From the NCBI GenBank assembly GCA_958427155.1, contig CAUABB010000073.1:1-7070 (forward strand): a stretch of 7,070 nucleotides of DNA. The letters run 5' to 3'. A program made the position numbers and the translations under genes. The DNA is from an uncultured Oscillospiraceae bacterium. Lineage in GTDB: Bacteria > Bacillota > Clostridia > Oscillospirales > Ruminococcaceae. Shown piece by piece: positions 1 through 5,904 of the stretch; positions within the stretch are counted from its first letter, which is position 1, and each line of letters starts with the position of its first letter. A model generated the notes under the pieces. It did no database searches, was not told where the DNA came from, and saw only the letters and a list, made by a program, of their open reading frames with translations.

Positions 1-1477
1 CAATAAGAACATCACTTAAAATTTCAGACTGTTCCGGATGGAGATGGCTTTTAAGATCCACCAAATAAACATCAGGAAGAACCGCGTCAGAATACCTTTG
101 CTTTAACTCAAACAAATGATACTTTCCAGCCTTTGCGCGGTAATAACTATCAATTGAAGGAGTAGCCGATGCTAAAAGCAACAACGCGTGATGTCGCGCA
201 CAACGAAGTTTGGCAATATCACGGGCATGATAGCGCGGCGACGATTCTGATTTATAAGAATACTCTCCTTCTTCATCCATTACAATTAAGCCAATATTAT
301 TACAGGGAGAAAAAACAGCACTCCTTGTTCCAACTACAATCCGGGCACTACCATTTTTAATTCGCCGATACTCATCTACACGTTCTCCAAGGGAAAGTCC
401 ACTGTGTATAACAGCAACTTTATCACCAAAAAGAGAAACAAACTGAGAAACCATTTGAGGAGTCAAAGAAATTTCCGGCACCATCATGATTACTTGACGG
501 CCCTCTGAAACAACCAGATCAATCAGCTTTAAAAAAACTTGTGTCTTTCCACTTCCAGTAACACCATTTAAAAGTGCGGCATTGGCCTTCGATTGATGAT
601 ATAGTTCAAAAAGACCTGAAAACACTTTCAGCTGTTCTGGTGTTAATTTAATGGACGCTATATTTTTAGCCGGCGCAGCCGTCATTTTAGGACGACGAAA
701 CACCTGCCTTTCATAATATTCAAGAATTCCTTTTTTAGACAGAGTTTTCAATACAGCTTCTGTCACGCCACATAAATAGCAACATTCCTTTACAGAAGCC
801 ACCTGAGTTTCCATAAGCAGATTGACAACAGATTGCTGACGTGGAGAAAGTTTAAGCTGGTCATTTTCAATTTGATGAACAAGACGAACCATTCGAATTG
901 TTTCATCTCCTACCCTACGTCTTGTCCGCTCTTCCGGTATCACAATTCCCTTTGCAATCAATTTTTCCAAAATTTTCTCTTTTTCCCCGCCGAGTGAAAT
1001 TTTGATAAACTGTTCCAGTTCCGCCTTATTTCGCGCTGTTTTCAAATACGAAATAACATGCTGTTCCGGAAGAGTAAACTCTTTTAACTCTATTTCATCA
1101 ATCCGCTTGGAAAGGTGATAAGTGGATACTATCTCCACATTAAGTCCAACAGGAAGAAGGACGCGAACTGCATCATAATAAGTGCAAAAAGTATTCTGCT
1201 TCAGGTAATTTATAATCTGGAATCCTTCTTCATCAATTAAAGGTTCTTGATCCAATAAAGAAAAAACTGTTTTACAGTCCCGACCATATTCAGAACTTCC
1301 AGCCAGTTCAAAAACAAGTGCCTGCATTTTGCGATTGGAGCGGCCAAACGGCACAAGGACACGACATCCCGGCTTAACCCTGTCCATAAATTCTTCCGGG
1401 ATAATATAATCGAAAAGCCTGTCAAAACGAAGGGTCGACTTTTCAATTGCCACCCTGGCAATGACCCGCTTTTCCAT
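1..1477 (-). CDS. priA: Primosomal replication restart helicase PriA (partial, C-terminus beyond the window)
   Basis: PriA is a 3'-to-5' superfamily 2 DNA helicase that recognises stalled forks and reloads the replisome. My translation of the open minus-strand frame gives 492 residues without a stop up to the window edge; family members are usually 730-800 residues, so about one third, including the zinc-binding cysteines, is missing. The N-terminus (MEKRVIARVAIEK, then FDYIIPEE and GCRVLVPFGR at about 22-50) matches the 3'-end DNA-binding domain. The helicase core shows Walker A GVTGSGKT (305-312), PEISLTPQM, a Walker B box read as DEEG (401-404), the family signature SPRYHARD and motif III SATPS. 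The start is fixed because an in-frame TAA lies two codons upstream of the ATG; GGGGG sits 11 bases before it. Last visible gene of the yicC cluster, 58 bp after rpoZ. The DEEG box is unusual (usually DEEH). Identification is firm. Confidence 0.96.
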   Translation of the reverse strand, partial: MEKRVIARVAIEKSTLRFDRLFDYIIPEEFMDRVKPGCRVLVPFGRSNRKMQALVFELAGSSEYGRDCKTVFSLLDQEPLIDEEGFQIINYLKQNTFCTYYDAVRVLLPVGLNVEIVSTYHLSKRIDEIELKEFTLPEQHVISYLKTARNKAELEQFIKISLGGEKEKILEKLIAKGIVIPEERTRRRVGDETIRMVRLVHQIENDQLKLSPRQQSVVNLLMETQVASVKECCYLCGVTEAVLKTLSKKGILEYYERQVFRRPKMTAAPAKNIASIKLTPEQLKVFSGLFELYHQSKANAALLNGVTGSGKTQVFLKLIDLVVSEGRQVIMMVPEISLTPQMVSQFVSLFGDKVAVIHSGLSLGERVDEYRRIKNGSARIVVGTRSAVFSPCNNIGLIVMDEEGEYSYKSESSPRYHARDIAKLRCARHHALLLLASATPSIDSYYRAKAGKYHLFELKQRYSDAVLPDVYLVDLKSHLHPEQSEILSDVLI

Positions 1478-1535
1478 TGTTTATACATCCCCCATCCCAG
1501 AATGTTTTATTTCATTATTATCAGTCGAAACAGGA

Positions 1536-1754
1536 TCATTCTTCTCCTTTACCAATTTCGTTGCCTTCAATAATCTTAAATTTTCCCTGAGCAAATTCTT
1601 CTACCGCAAGTTGAACAGGTTTTTCTGTAAGCATTTCACCTTTGTCTTCAGCCTCTTGTGCAATCTGTCTGGCTCGTTTCGCCACACCGACAACCAGAGA
1701 ATAATAACTTTCATTACTGTTTTTCAGCATTTCATTTGCAGATGGTCTATGCAT
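1536..1754 (-). CDS. rpoZ: DNA-directed RNA polymerase omega subunit
   Basis: Omega is the small accessory subunit that helps beta-prime fold and assemble into RNA polymerase. The 72-residue product begins MHRPSANEMLKNSNESYYSL, matching the family N-terminus (RPS...L....YSLV), followed by the diagnostic helix VVGVAKRARQIAQEA and the EKPVQLAVEEFAQGK segment, with an acidic end. Length fits the Firmicute family (about 65-90). An in-frame GTG lies two codons upstream (1760), but it would overlap the Shine-Dalgarno-like GGGGTG (1760-1765). The ATG at 1754, five bases after that motif, also aligns better with family N-termini, so I chose it. It lies 19 bp after gmk in the same orientation and is followed by priA. 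Gene order gmk-rpoZ is conserved in Firmicutes. Confidence 0.93.
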   Translation of the reverse strand: MHRPSANEMLKNSNESYYSLVVGVAKRARQIAQEAEDKGEMLTEKPVQLAVEEFAQGKFKIIEGNEIGKGEE

Positions 1755-1759
1755 ATTCA

Positions 1760-1765
1760 CACCCC
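1760..1765 (-). promoter_or_regulatory. Ribosome binding site of rpoZ (decides the start)
   Basis: Read on the minus strand this is GGGGTG, which can pair partly with the 16S rRNA 3' end through GGTG. It lies 5 bases before ATG 1754. It overlaps the alternative in-frame GTG (1758-1760), which therefore has no usable site of its own at normal spacing. Confidence 0.5.
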
Positions 1766-1773
1766 ATTTAATA

Positions 1774-2355
1774 TTAATTCATACGAACTGTACGACATTT
1801 TTCCGCTTTTAAAATCGCCCTTAAACACTCAACTGCATCTTCCACTTTATCATTAATAACAAAGTAGTCATACTGTCTAACCGCTTTCATTTCTTCCTCA
1901 GCAGTCACCAAACGATTCTGGATTACTTCTTCTGTTTCTGTCCGCCGCTCAACAAGCCTCCTTTTGAGTTCTTCCATACTGGGCGGCATCATAAAAACAA
2001 GCACAGCTTCTGGACAACGTTTCTGCACCTGCATGGCACCCTGTACCTCAATCTCGAGAATTACATTATGACCGGCGGAAAGTTGTTTTTCTACTGCCTC
2101 TTTTGGTGTACCATAATAATTTCCAACATAATTTGCGTATTCCAGCATTCCGTCATTTTTAATCTTCTCTTCAAACTGCTCTTTGGTCAGGAAAAAATAA
2201 TGAACGCCTTCTATCTCACCAGGACGTGGCTTTCGAGTCGTAGCTGAAACAGAATAAAAAACATTGGGATCATTTTCTAAAAGCTGCCCAAGAACTGTTC
2301 CTTTTCCACAACCGGATGGTCCGGATACAACTACCAGAAGCCCACGATTACTCAT
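1774..2355 (-). CDS. gmk: Guanylate kinase
   Basis: Guanylate kinase phosphorylates GMP (and dGMP) to GDP with ATP in the cytoplasm, feeding GTP, dGTP and (p)ppGpp pools. The 193-residue product has the P-loop GPSGCGKGT (12-20), the GMP-binding signature SATTRKPRPGEIEGVHYFF (37-55, with R41, R44 and Y53), LEYANYVGNYYGT (71-83), the LEIEVQGA strand (100-107) and the lid arginines (R137, R138, R148). Length is typical of bacterial Gmk (about 190-210). An open frame extends 16 codons upstream, and an in-frame ATG at 2364 directly abuts the Shine-Dalgarno sequence. ATG 2355, nine bases after AGGAGG, gives the normal MSNRG N-terminus and is preferred. The gene overlaps the end of remA by 8 bp, suggesting translational coupling. 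rpoZ follows after 19 bp. Confidence 0.97.
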   Translation of the reverse strand: MSNRGLLVVVSGPSGCGKGTVLGQLLENDPNVFYSVSATTRKPRPGEIEGVHYFFLTKEQFEEKIKNDGMLEYANYVGNYYGTPKEAVEKQLSAGHNVILEIEVQGAMQVQKRCPEAVLVFMMPPSMEELKRRLVERRTETEEVIQNRLVTAEEEMKAVRQYDYFVINDKVEDAVECLRAILKAEKCRTVRMN

Positions 2356-2614
2356 CGGCCTCATCCTCCTCTTCTTCCTCCTGATTAGATAAACGGTTTG
2401 CAACTGTTTCAGGTTGAACTGCCGAAAGAACTACATGGTCACTATCCATAACAATAACTGCCCTCGTACGGCGACCATAGGTAGCATCAATCAAAACACC
2501 TTTATCCCTCGCATCCTGAATAATTCTTTTAATTGGAGCTGACTCTGGGCTGACAATGGCGATTAAACGGCTAGCTGATACCATGTTACCAAATCCAATA
2601 TTAATAAGTTTCAT
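2348..2614 (-). CDS. remA: RemA / DUF370 family DNA-binding regulator
   Basis: In Bacillus subtilis RemA is a DNA-binding protein that activates biofilm matrix operons and osmoprotection genes and assembles into ring-like oligomers; outside Bacillus its targets are mostly unknown. The 88-residue product carries the near-invariant family sequence: MKLINIGFGN at the start, SPESAPIKRIIQDARDKG (22-39), LIDATYGRRTRAV (41-53), MDSDHVVLSAVQPETVA (56-72). R16, R48 and R49 align by my count with the B. subtilis arginines implicated in DNA binding. The last ten residues are almost all Glu or Asp, and their codons contain the gmk ribosome binding site. It starts 24 bp after yicC and overlaps gmk by 8 bp. 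The role in this organism is inferred only from the family. Confidence 0.94.
   Translation of the reverse strand: MKLINIGFGNMVSASRLIAIVSPESAPIKRIIQDARDKGVLIDATYGRRTRAVIVMDSDHVVLSAVQPETVANRLSNQEEEEEDEADE
2365..2370 (-). promoter_or_regulatory. Ribosome binding site of gmk, inside the remA coding sequence
   Basis: A full AGGAGG on the minus strand sits 9 bases before the gmk ATG (2355). It lies inside the Glu/Asp codons of the remA C-terminal tail. It selects the ATG at 2355 over the ATG at 2364, which touches the motif and leaves no spacer. Confidence 0.75.
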
Positions 2615-2638
2615 ACTTCTATTCTGCCCCCTTTGTTG

Positions 2639-3517
2639 TTATTCGATATTCTGAATTTGTTCTCTGATTTTTTCCACTTCACTTTTCATGTCAACAACGA
2701 TCCGCGTAATCATCAAATCCTGGGCCTTTGAGCCGATGGTATTAATTTCACGATTAATTTCCTGTGTTAAAAAATCCAGTTTGCGGCCAACAGGTTCCTC
2801 GGAATCTAACAGAGAACGATATTGATTAAGATGGCTTCTTAACCGAACGGTTTCCTCATCAACCGCAATCCGCTCAGAAAAAATTGCCGCCTCGGTCAAA
2901 ATACGATTTTCATCAATCCCACTTCCGTTTAAAACTTCACTCAACTTGGCATAAAGGCGTTCCCGATATGCTTTGGTTGTTTCCGGAGACTGTTTTTCTA
3001 CCTTTTCAACCCAGTTTTCAATAACATCAAGCCTTCCCGCAATGTCCTGACGCATTTTTTCTCCTTCTCTTTGCCGCATTGCTACAAAATGATCCAACGC
3101 ATCTTCGGCAACAGTTTTAACCGCTTCCCAGATCACTTCCTCATCCTCAGGCGCTTTTCGAACAGTGAAAACATCTGACATTCTGGACAGCACAGACAAA
3201 GAAAGATTATCGTTTAGCTGAAATTCTTCAGATACAGAACGAAGAGCTGTTAAATAACCCTGTGCAAGCGATTTATTAAGCTCTACCACAGCGTCCTGTC
3301 CCTCAACGGTAAACACTGTTACATTGACATCAATCTTCCCGCGTGAAACACGTCTCTGAACGAAAGACTTCATTTTTTCTTCCAAATAGCCATAAACCCT
3401 AGGAACTCTGGCAGAAAACTCAAAATAACGATGGTTAACGGAACGAATTTCTACCAAGATGTCCCGTCCACCAATTGTCTGCTGGCTTCTACCATAACCG
3501 GTCATACTTTTCAACAT
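2639..3517 (-). CDS. yicC: YicC/YloC family endoribonuclease
   Basis: YicC-family proteins are RNases; E. coli YicC cleaves RNA and takes part in small-RNA turnover, and B. subtilis YloC is its counterpart. The 292-residue product has the usual family length. The N-terminal domain opens with MLKSMTGYGRS and continues EIRSVNHRYFEFSARVP (23-39) and SRGKIDVNV (58-66). The C-terminal DUF1732 part contains GRKLDFLTQEINREINTIGS (244-263) followed by KAQD, with the conserved acidic and Asn residues. The open frame runs 14 codons further upstream, but ATG 3517 has GAGGG six bases before it and gives the canonical N-terminus. It is the first gene of the remA-gmk-rpoZ-priA unit, with a promoter just upstream (3548-3556). 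The RNA target here cannot be read from sequence. Confidence 0.95.
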   Translation of the reverse strand: MLKSMTGYGRSQQTIGGRDILVEIRSVNHRYFEFSARVPRVYGYLEEKMKSFVQRRVSRGKIDVNVTVFTVEGQDAVVELNKSLAQGYLTALRSVSEEFQLNDNLSLSVLSRMSDVFTVRKAPEDEEVIWEAVKTVAEDALDHFVAMRQREGEKMRQDIAGRLDVIENWVEKVEKQSPETTKAYRERLYAKLSEVLNGSGIDENRILTEAAIFSERIAVDEETVRLRSHLNQYRSLLDSEEPVGRKLDFLTQEINREINTIGSKAQDLMITRIVVDMKSEVEKIREQIQNIE

Positions 3518-3547
3518 GACTTTCCCTCTTTTTTCGCCTTTTTTTCT

Positions 3548-3575
3548 ATTATAACACAAACTCTACGCTTCAAAA
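3548..3575 (-). promoter_or_regulatory. Sigma-A extended -10 promoter of the yicC-remA-gmk-rpoZ-priA unit
   Basis: On the minus strand a perfect TATAAT (3548-3553) is preceded by TGTGT, giving the complete extended -10 pattern TRTGnTATAAT. The -35 region is weak: TTTTGA (3570-3575, spacer 16) or TTGAAG (3568-3573, spacer 14). The predicted transcript start is near 3541, giving a leader of about 24 bases. It lies between the terminator of the oadA unit and yicC, as expected for an independent unit. Confidence 0.7.
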
Positions 3576-3631
3576 GAATTTTGTTCATTTTTTATTCATA
3601 CACTTTACAGTTTATTTAGTTTTATAAAAAC

Positions 3632-3659
3632 AAAAGCGCCGTCTATTCACGGCGCTTTT
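3632..3659 (-). terminator. Rho-independent terminator of the biotin carrier-oadA unit
   Basis: A perfect 11-bp inverted repeat (AAAAGCGCCGT / ACGGCGCTTTT) with a 6-base loop begins 6 bases after the oadA stop codon. On the minus strand the stem is followed by TTTTGTTTTTAT, counting the T run of the stem end. No convergent plus-strand gene exists, so it acts for the minus strand. It insulates unit 2 from the yicC promoter about 55 bp further on. Confidence 0.92.
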
Positions 3660-3665
3660 AAAATT

Positions 3666-5057
3666 TTATTTGTAGGTGATCTGAATCTTTGTATTCGGTA
3701 CGTTTTCATCAAAAGGTTTTTTATGACGATTTTCAAAAAACTTAACCGCAACCTGACCAAACTGTGCATAGCTGAGAACATCTTCTTCCTGTTCTGTCCA
3801 CTGAGCACATTCCGCACGAAGTTTATCAAGTTCAGGCTCAAGCAAATCTGCCGGACGGCAATCAATCGGCTCGGCATCACCAATAATCTGTTTACGAAAT
3901 TCTGGATCAATCTTTACAGGAGTCTTCCCGTACTCACCACGCACAAGTCCCTTAAATTCTTTGGTGACCATCTTATAACGTTCACCCATAATAACGTTAA
4001 AAACAGCCTGTGTTCCAACAATCTGGGAGGTCGGAGTAACCAACGGAGGCATACCAGCATCTTTACGGACACGTGGAACTTCGTTAAGAACATCGTTAAG
4101 CTGATCTTCCTTACCAGCCTGTTTAAGCTGAGAAAGAAGGTTTGAAAGCATGCCACCCGGAACCTGATAAATCAAAGCATTTGCATCAACTGCAAGCATC
4201 TTCGGGTCAAGAAGACCTGATTTAATATACTTTTCACGCAGTCCCATGAAATAATCACGAATTTCGTTTAAAAGAACAAGGTCAAGGCCTGTATCATACT
4301 CAGTTCCTTTCAAGGCAGCAACCATAGATTCCGTCGGTGCATGAGAAGTACCTAAAGCCAACGGAGACATTGCGGTATCAATCATATCAGCTCCGTTTTC
4401 AATTCCCTTCAAAAGGCACATAGAGGCAAGACCTGAAGTGTAATGGGTATGAATCTGAACCGGAATCTTAACTGCTTCTTTAATCGCTTTCGTTAAAGTT
4501 GCAGTGCGATAAGGAGTTAAAAGAGCAGCCATATCCTTAATACAGATAGAATCAGCACCCTCAGCCTCAATCTGTTTCGCATAGTCTACGTAATACTCAT
4601 CCGTAAAAACATCGCCTAATGTATAGGAGATGGCAACCTGTGCATGAGCCTGCTCCTTTTTCGCCGCTTTGATTGCGGTTCTCAGATTACGGATATCGTT
4701 AAGTGCATCAAAAATACGAATGATGTCAATTCCGTTTGCAACGGATTTCTGAACGAAGTACTCCAGTACATCATCCGCATAATGACGATAGCCCAGCATA
4801 TTCTGACCACGAAAAAGCATTTGAAGCTTGGTATTTGGCATTTCACGGCGGATAATCCGAAGCCTTTCCCAAGGATCCTCATTTAAAAACCTTAAACAAG
4901 AGTCAAAAGTAGCGCCGCCCCATACTTCAGCAGAATAATAACCGACCTTGTCCATTTTAGAAAGAATGGGCAACATTTCTTCAGTTGTCATTCTGGTAGC
5001 AAGCAAGGACTGATGCGCATCACGCAAGACAGTTTCCGTTACTTTAATTTTAGCCAT
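3666..5057 (-). CDS. oadA: Biotin-dependent carboxyltransferase, oxaloacetate decarboxylase alpha subunit family (no biotin domain)
   Basis: This family moves CO2 between a 2-oxo acid (oxaloacetate/pyruvate) and protein-bound biotin. The 463-residue product has the TIM-barrel active site: ETVLRDAHQSLLATR (8-22, metal ligand D13), EVWGGATFD (44-52), LFRGQNMLGYRHY (81-93), IRIFDALND (113-121), IKDMAALLTPY (173-183, with K174, expected to be carbamylated) and IHTHYTSGLA (202-211, metal ligands H203 and H205). A PYC/OadA second domain follows (VPGGMLSN, PLVTPTSQIVGTQAV). It ends at ITYK without the biotinyl domain of fused OadA (about 595 residues); a separate carrier is encoded 15 bp upstream. 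ATG 5057 has AAGGG at 7-base spacing. Beta and gamma membrane subunits are not nearby, so the enzyme could be an Na+-pumping decarboxylase alpha chain, a transcarboxylase 5S-like chain or a PycB half of pyruvate carboxylase. Family certain, exact reaction not. Confidence 0.93.
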   Translation of the reverse strand: MAKIKVTETVLRDAHQSLLATRMTTEEMLPILSKMDKVGYYSAEVWGGATFDSCLRFLNEDPWERLRIIRREMPNTKLQMLFRGQNMLGYRHYADDVLEYFVQKSVANGIDIIRIFDALNDIRNLRTAIKAAKKEQAHAQVAISYTLGDVFTDEYYVDYAKQIEAEGADSICIKDMAALLTPYRTATLTKAIKEAVKIPVQIHTHYTSGLASMCLLKGIENGADMIDTAMSPLALGTSHAPTESMVAALKGTEYDTGLDLVLLNEIRDYFMGLREKYIKSGLLDPKMLAVDANALIYQVPGGMLSNLLSQLKQAGKEDQLNDVLNEVPRVRKDAGMPPLVTPTSQIVGTQAVFNVIMGERYKMVTKEFKGLVRGEYGKTPVKIDPEFRKQIIGDAEPIDCRPADLLEPELDKLRAECAQWTEQEEDVLSYAQFGQVAVKFFENRHKKPFDENVPNTKIQITYK

Positions 5058-5072
5058 TTTTGATCCCTTTCG

Positions 5073-5423
5073 TTATTCAATTGAAGCAATTTTGCTGTTG
5101 GACTCTACAGAATCGCCCTCTTTAACATAAAGAGCAACGACTTTGCCATCTACCGGAGCAACAATATCGTTCTCCATTTTCATCGCTTCAAGAATGACAA
5201 CGGCTTGGCCGGCTTTGACCATATCGCCAACCTTAACATTGACCTTAAGAATTGTACCCGGCATTGGAGAATCAACTTCATGCGCACCAGCAGAAACCGT
5301 AGGAGCGGGAGCAGCGGATGGAGCGGGAGCGGACGGAGCTGCGGCAGCAACCGGAGCGCCGCCCATTTCATCAACGGTTACGTCAAAATTTTCGCCGTTT
5401 ACTACTACATTAAATTTTCTCAT
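5073..5423 (-). CDS. Stand-alone biotin carboxyl carrier protein of a decarboxylase/transcarboxylase
   Basis: This small protein carries covalent biotin that shuttles carboxyl groups between active sites. The 116 residues divide into a short N-terminal segment (MRKFNVVVNGENFDVTVDE), typical of OadA/GcdC/MmdC carriers, a flexible Ala/Pro linker (about 23-46), and a complete biotinyl domain (about 48-116). The domain shows SPMPGTI (52-58), the biotinylation motif EAMKMEN (79-85, biotin on K82) and APVDGKV (89-95). ATG 5423 follows AAGGAG at 9-base spacing. It is the first gene of a two-gene unit with oadA, 15 bp apart, so it most probably serves that enzyme, which lacks its own biotin domain. 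Acetyl-CoA carboxylase AccB is the alternative, but the sequence start and the oadA neighbour argue against it. Confidence 0.93.
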   Translation of the reverse strand: MRKFNVVVNGENFDVTVDEMGGAPVAAAAPSAPAPSAAPAPTVSAGAHEVDSPMPGTILKVNVKVGDMVKAGQAVVILEAMKMENDIVAPVDGKVVALYVKEGDSVESNSKIASIE

Positions 5424-5440
5424 TGCACTAATCTCCTTAA

Positions 5441-5471
5441 ATTATAATTTTCAACTTGCTATTTCTGTCAA
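5441..5471 (-). promoter_or_regulatory. Possible second promoter P2 of the biotin carrier-oadA unit
   Basis: On the minus strand a perfect TTGACA (5466-5471) and a perfect TATAAT (5441-5446) are 19 bases apart, two more than optimal. The predicted start would fall within the ribosome binding site (about 5434-5438), leaving a very short leader. Both boxes could be chance in an AT-rich gap, so this is less sure than P1. Confidence 0.35.
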
Positions 5472-5488
5472 AGAAAACATTATGTACT

Positions 5489-5517
5489 ATTATACACCAT
5501 CGTTAATTAAATCACAA
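5489..5517 (-). promoter_or_regulatory. Sigma-A promoter P1 of the biotin carrier-oadA unit
   Basis: On the minus strand TTGTGA (5512-5517) and TATAAT (5489-5494) are separated by exactly 17 bases; the -35 box matches consensus at 4 of 6 positions and the -10 box at all 6. The predicted start is near 5482, giving a leader of roughly 58 bases. The -35 box begins 5 bases after the stop codon of the preceding gene. Confidence 0.72.
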
Positions 5518-5522
5518 GGGGG

Positions 5523-5903
5523 TTAAAACCAGTTTTTACAATTTTTACAAGTTTCAAAAAACACATTTGCAGATTTTATACAAAGGTTATTCTCCTGAAC
5601 AAAACGCAGTTGACGAAGTAACTGCAAATCCATATCCTTTGAAAACTCAACACGATCCTTCTCGTGGTCGAAAAGAAGTGCCATTGCAGCTCGAATTAAT
5701 CCGTCAAACAATGCTGTGTCCCCTTTTGTATCCACCATCAAAATTTTCATCCCGTAATCCGTAAGGCAATAAAAACAGACGCCAAGAACTTCGCCACGAT
5801 TTTCCGCAAGATATAAACCAAGTTCATTCGATTCCGGAATTTTATAGATTTTCGCCCAGGAAAACACTTCCTGCTTGTCCATTACAATTTTCATTTTTAA
5901 CAT
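5523..5903 (-). CDS. Uncharacterised small protein, possibly a degenerate GNAT-type acetyltransferase fold
   Basis: I do not recognise a characterised family. The 126 residues look like a genuine cytoplasmic protein: no signal peptide or membrane segment, and alternating strands and helices (GLYLAENRGEVLGVCFYCL, then GMKILMVDT, then a helix DGLIRAAMALLFDH). The layout, with ...LGVCFY..., ...LFDGLIRAAM... and ...LLRQLRFVQEN..., resembles a GNAT core in which the last part recalls the usual 'lekLGF' segment. The canonical acetyl-CoA loop Q/RxxGxG/A is not visible, so catalysis is doubtful. Five cysteines are present, four of them in two CxxC pairs (C43/C46 and C119/C122). ATG 5903 lies one base after the rluB stop, with GGAG about 10 bases before it, so it is probably co-transcribed and translationally coupled with rluB. 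The TTTTTACAA direct repeat near its end encodes the CKNCKN tail. Reality as a gene is likely; function unknown. Confidence 0.75.
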   Translation of the reverse strand: MLKMKIVMDKQEVFSWAKIYKIPESNELGLYLAENRGEVLGVCFYCLTDYGMKILMVDTKGDTALFDGLIRAAMALLFDHEKDRVEFSKDMDLQLLRQLRFVQENNLCIKSANVFFETCKNCKNWF

Positions 5904-5904
5904 A

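Noticed and set aside
1237..1488. 83-codon minus-strand frame starting MYKQWKSG
   Set aside because: It lies out of frame inside priA, whose translation matches the family N-terminus; the frame has no domain-like sequence.
1461..1856. 131-codon plus-strand frame spanning rpoZ and the rpoZ-priA gap
   Set aside because: Antisense to rpoZ and the end of gmk, Phe/Ser-rich, no recognisable motif or start signal.
3632..3659. Bidirectional terminator
   Set aside because: The plus side also has some T residues, but no plus-strand gene ends here, so only the minus-strand role is supported.
3723..4145. 140-codon plus-strand frame opposite oadA
   Set aside because: Antisense shadow of a clearly coding region; no ribosome binding site and a low-complexity Phe/Lys/Asn composition.
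5286..5357. Repetitive GC-rich tract inside the biotin carrier gene, considered as a DNA repeat
   Set aside because: Explained by Ala/Pro linker codons (residues 23-46), a normal feature of these carriers.
5424..5488. Possible riboswitch or attenuator in the leader of the biotin carrier gene
   Set aside because: The leader is only about 58 bases and I see no strong hairpin, T run or known biotin operator-like inverted repeat.
5143..5526. 127-codon plus-strand frame opposite the biotin carrier
   Set aside because: Its Ala/Gly-rich part is the complement of the Ala/Pro linker codons; no independent support.
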